Both the position numbers and the translations under genes were made by a program. Positions 5,198-6,024 of a stretch of DNA of 6,024 bases are shown here, in pieces. The notes under the pieces were generated by a model. It made no database searches, had not been told where the DNA came from, and worked only from the letters and a program-made list of their open reading frames with translations. Within the stretch, counting starts at the first letter, position 1, and each line of letters opens with the position of its first letter. Location of the stretch: NCBI GenBank assembly GCA_024691145.1, contig JAILNW010000086.1:1-6024 (forward strand), read 5' to 3'. The DNA is from Lachnospiraceae bacterium. Lineage in GTDB: Bacteria > Bacillota > Clostridia > Lachnospirales > Lachnospiraceae.

Positions 5198-6024
5198 TTG
5201 TTTTCTGATTTAAAGGGTATACAAAAGAGCAAGATGTTTATTACCAGTATATCGCTTATTATACTTGGAATACTTATATTTTTGGCAAATTCAGAGTCAG
5301 AGATTCCTGTAAAACAGGATAGTACAACATATGCTACAATAGAGCCTGTGGATAACAGCGATAGCAATTTTAAAGAGAACACAATAACAAAAGATAAAGT
5401 TAATTTCCTCTATTACAAGGACAATATGATGGTGGCGAAGAATGAAGATATGGCACTTACAATACGTAATGTTGTCGCATATGATAAAAAAATTGTTGTT
5501 CATTATGAAGTGGAAACTAAGAGTAATAATTCAATGGTCATACCGACTCTTGAATTGTATGTAAACGATATTAAATGTAAAGAATCAAAAAGTAATCTGT
5601 CTAAGTGTACATCGAAAGGGTTTAATAATTATGATGATTCAAGAATGCTTGAAGTTATTTACAAAAGTAATAATGAAGTTAAACCAGGTGATGAGATATG
5701 TTTAAAATTAGACAAGCTTGAAACTGAGTGTGAACTTGTGCCATATGATGAACTGGACGGCAATCTTCTCGTGCATAATGATGTGGCATTTGTAACAAAA
5801 CCATATGCAAAAGGCAATTATTTATCTATAGATGTTGTGCTGGTGAATTACAGTTGTTTTAAGGATATATACTTGCCGGCAAACTCTGTTCAGATAGGAC
5901 ATGAAAGAAATTATATAATTATTAATAATAAAAAACTAAGAACTATAACTAATCTAAAGGATATCAGGCAGTCAACGCTTGAAAGAACATGGTATGTGGA
6001 ATTCGATATTTCTGATATTGACAG
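5198..6024 (+). CDS. Membrane-anchored protein of unknown function (3' end cut off)
   Basis: The frame stays open from TTG at 5198 to the window end, giving 275 complete codons, so the gene is partial here. I do not recognise the family. The first 12 residues carry lysines (K6, K10, K12) and are followed by a hydrophobic segment at about 13-30 (FITSISLIILGILIFLA). That fits a signal anchor, or an uncleaved signal peptide, with the rest outside the cell. There is no lipobox cysteine after it. A Ser/Asp/Thr-rich linker follows (about 31-65). The remainder alternates beta-strand-like runs, for example MALTIRNVVAYDKKIVVHYE and later YLSIDVVLVNYS, which would suit two Ig-like beta-sandwich repeats of the DUF4352 kind. 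That is only a resemblance. Several cysteines (KCKE, SKCTS, EICLK, TECEL, NYSCF) could pair outside the cell. It lies 16 nt after ylmH and is probably co-transcribed. Confidence 0.85.
   Translation, partial: MFSDLKGIQKSKMFITSISLIILGILIFLANSESEIPVKQDSTTYATIEPVDNSDSNFKENTITKDKVNFLYYKDNMMVAKNEDMALTIRNVVAYDKKIVVHYEVETKSNNSMVIPTLELYVNDIKCKESKSNLSKCTSKGFNNYDDSRMLEVIYKSNNEVKPGDEICLKLDKLETECELVPYDELDGNLLVHNDVAFVTKPYAKGNYLSIDVVLVNYSCFKDIYLPANSVQIGHERNYIIINNKKLRTITNLKDIRQSTLERTWYVEFDISDID

Noticed and set aside
5131..5503. Minus-strand frames opposite the ylmH end and the following gene
   Set aside because: They lie antisense to a long open frame with a strong RBS, and show no start signals or known motifs.

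Overview
The window looks like a chromosomal piece of a low-GC Gram-positive bacterium of the Clostridia, most likely Lachnospiraceae-like. The evidence is the AT-rich base composition, a tyrosine T-box leader on tyrS, strong AGGAGG ribosome-binding sites, consensus sigma-A promoters, a TTG start, a YlmH-family gene, and tRNA genes that do not encode CCA. The taxonomic placement is inference from style and protein similarity, not from a search.

Layout: (1) About 2-1892, plus strand: an essentially complete group II intron. It has a structured 5' RNA, an intact 430-residue reverse transcriptase/maturase in domain IV, and domains V and VI ending in a recognisable branch-point adenosine. Its 5' exon is cut off by the window edge. 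(2) 1909-3132, minus strand: tyrS, tyrosyl-tRNA synthetase. It is preceded by a T-box riboswitch (about 3161-3442) with a UAC specifier, an antiterminator and a competing terminator, driven by its own promoter (3449-3477). (3) 3478-3795: an AT-rich divergent control region with two consensus promoters pointing right, followed by a leader containing a long imperfect hairpin. (4) 3796-4324: six tRNA genes, Pro(UGG)-Gly(UCC)-Arg(UCU)-His(GUG)-Gln(UUG)-Lys(UUU), closed by a strong terminator. (5) 4433-5182: a ylmH-like S4-domain RNA-binding protein. 16 nt later comes a TTG-started, membrane-anchored protein of unknown function that runs off the window end.

Functional theme: apart from the intron, most of the window serves translation. 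tyrS is induced when uncharged tRNA-Tyr binds its leader. The tRNA operon is transcribed divergently from it and supplies six tRNAs that need post-transcriptional CCA addition. YlmH-family proteins bind the ribosome or structured RNA. The intron sits antisense, 16 nt past the tyrS stop codon, so tyrS has no visible terminator of its own and read-through would make RNA complementary to the intron.

No clearly new multi-gene system is visible. The best leads are the 65-nt rod-like hairpin and the inverted repeat over the second promoter in the tRNA leader, the antisense intron placement, and the unrecognised membrane protein after ylmH.
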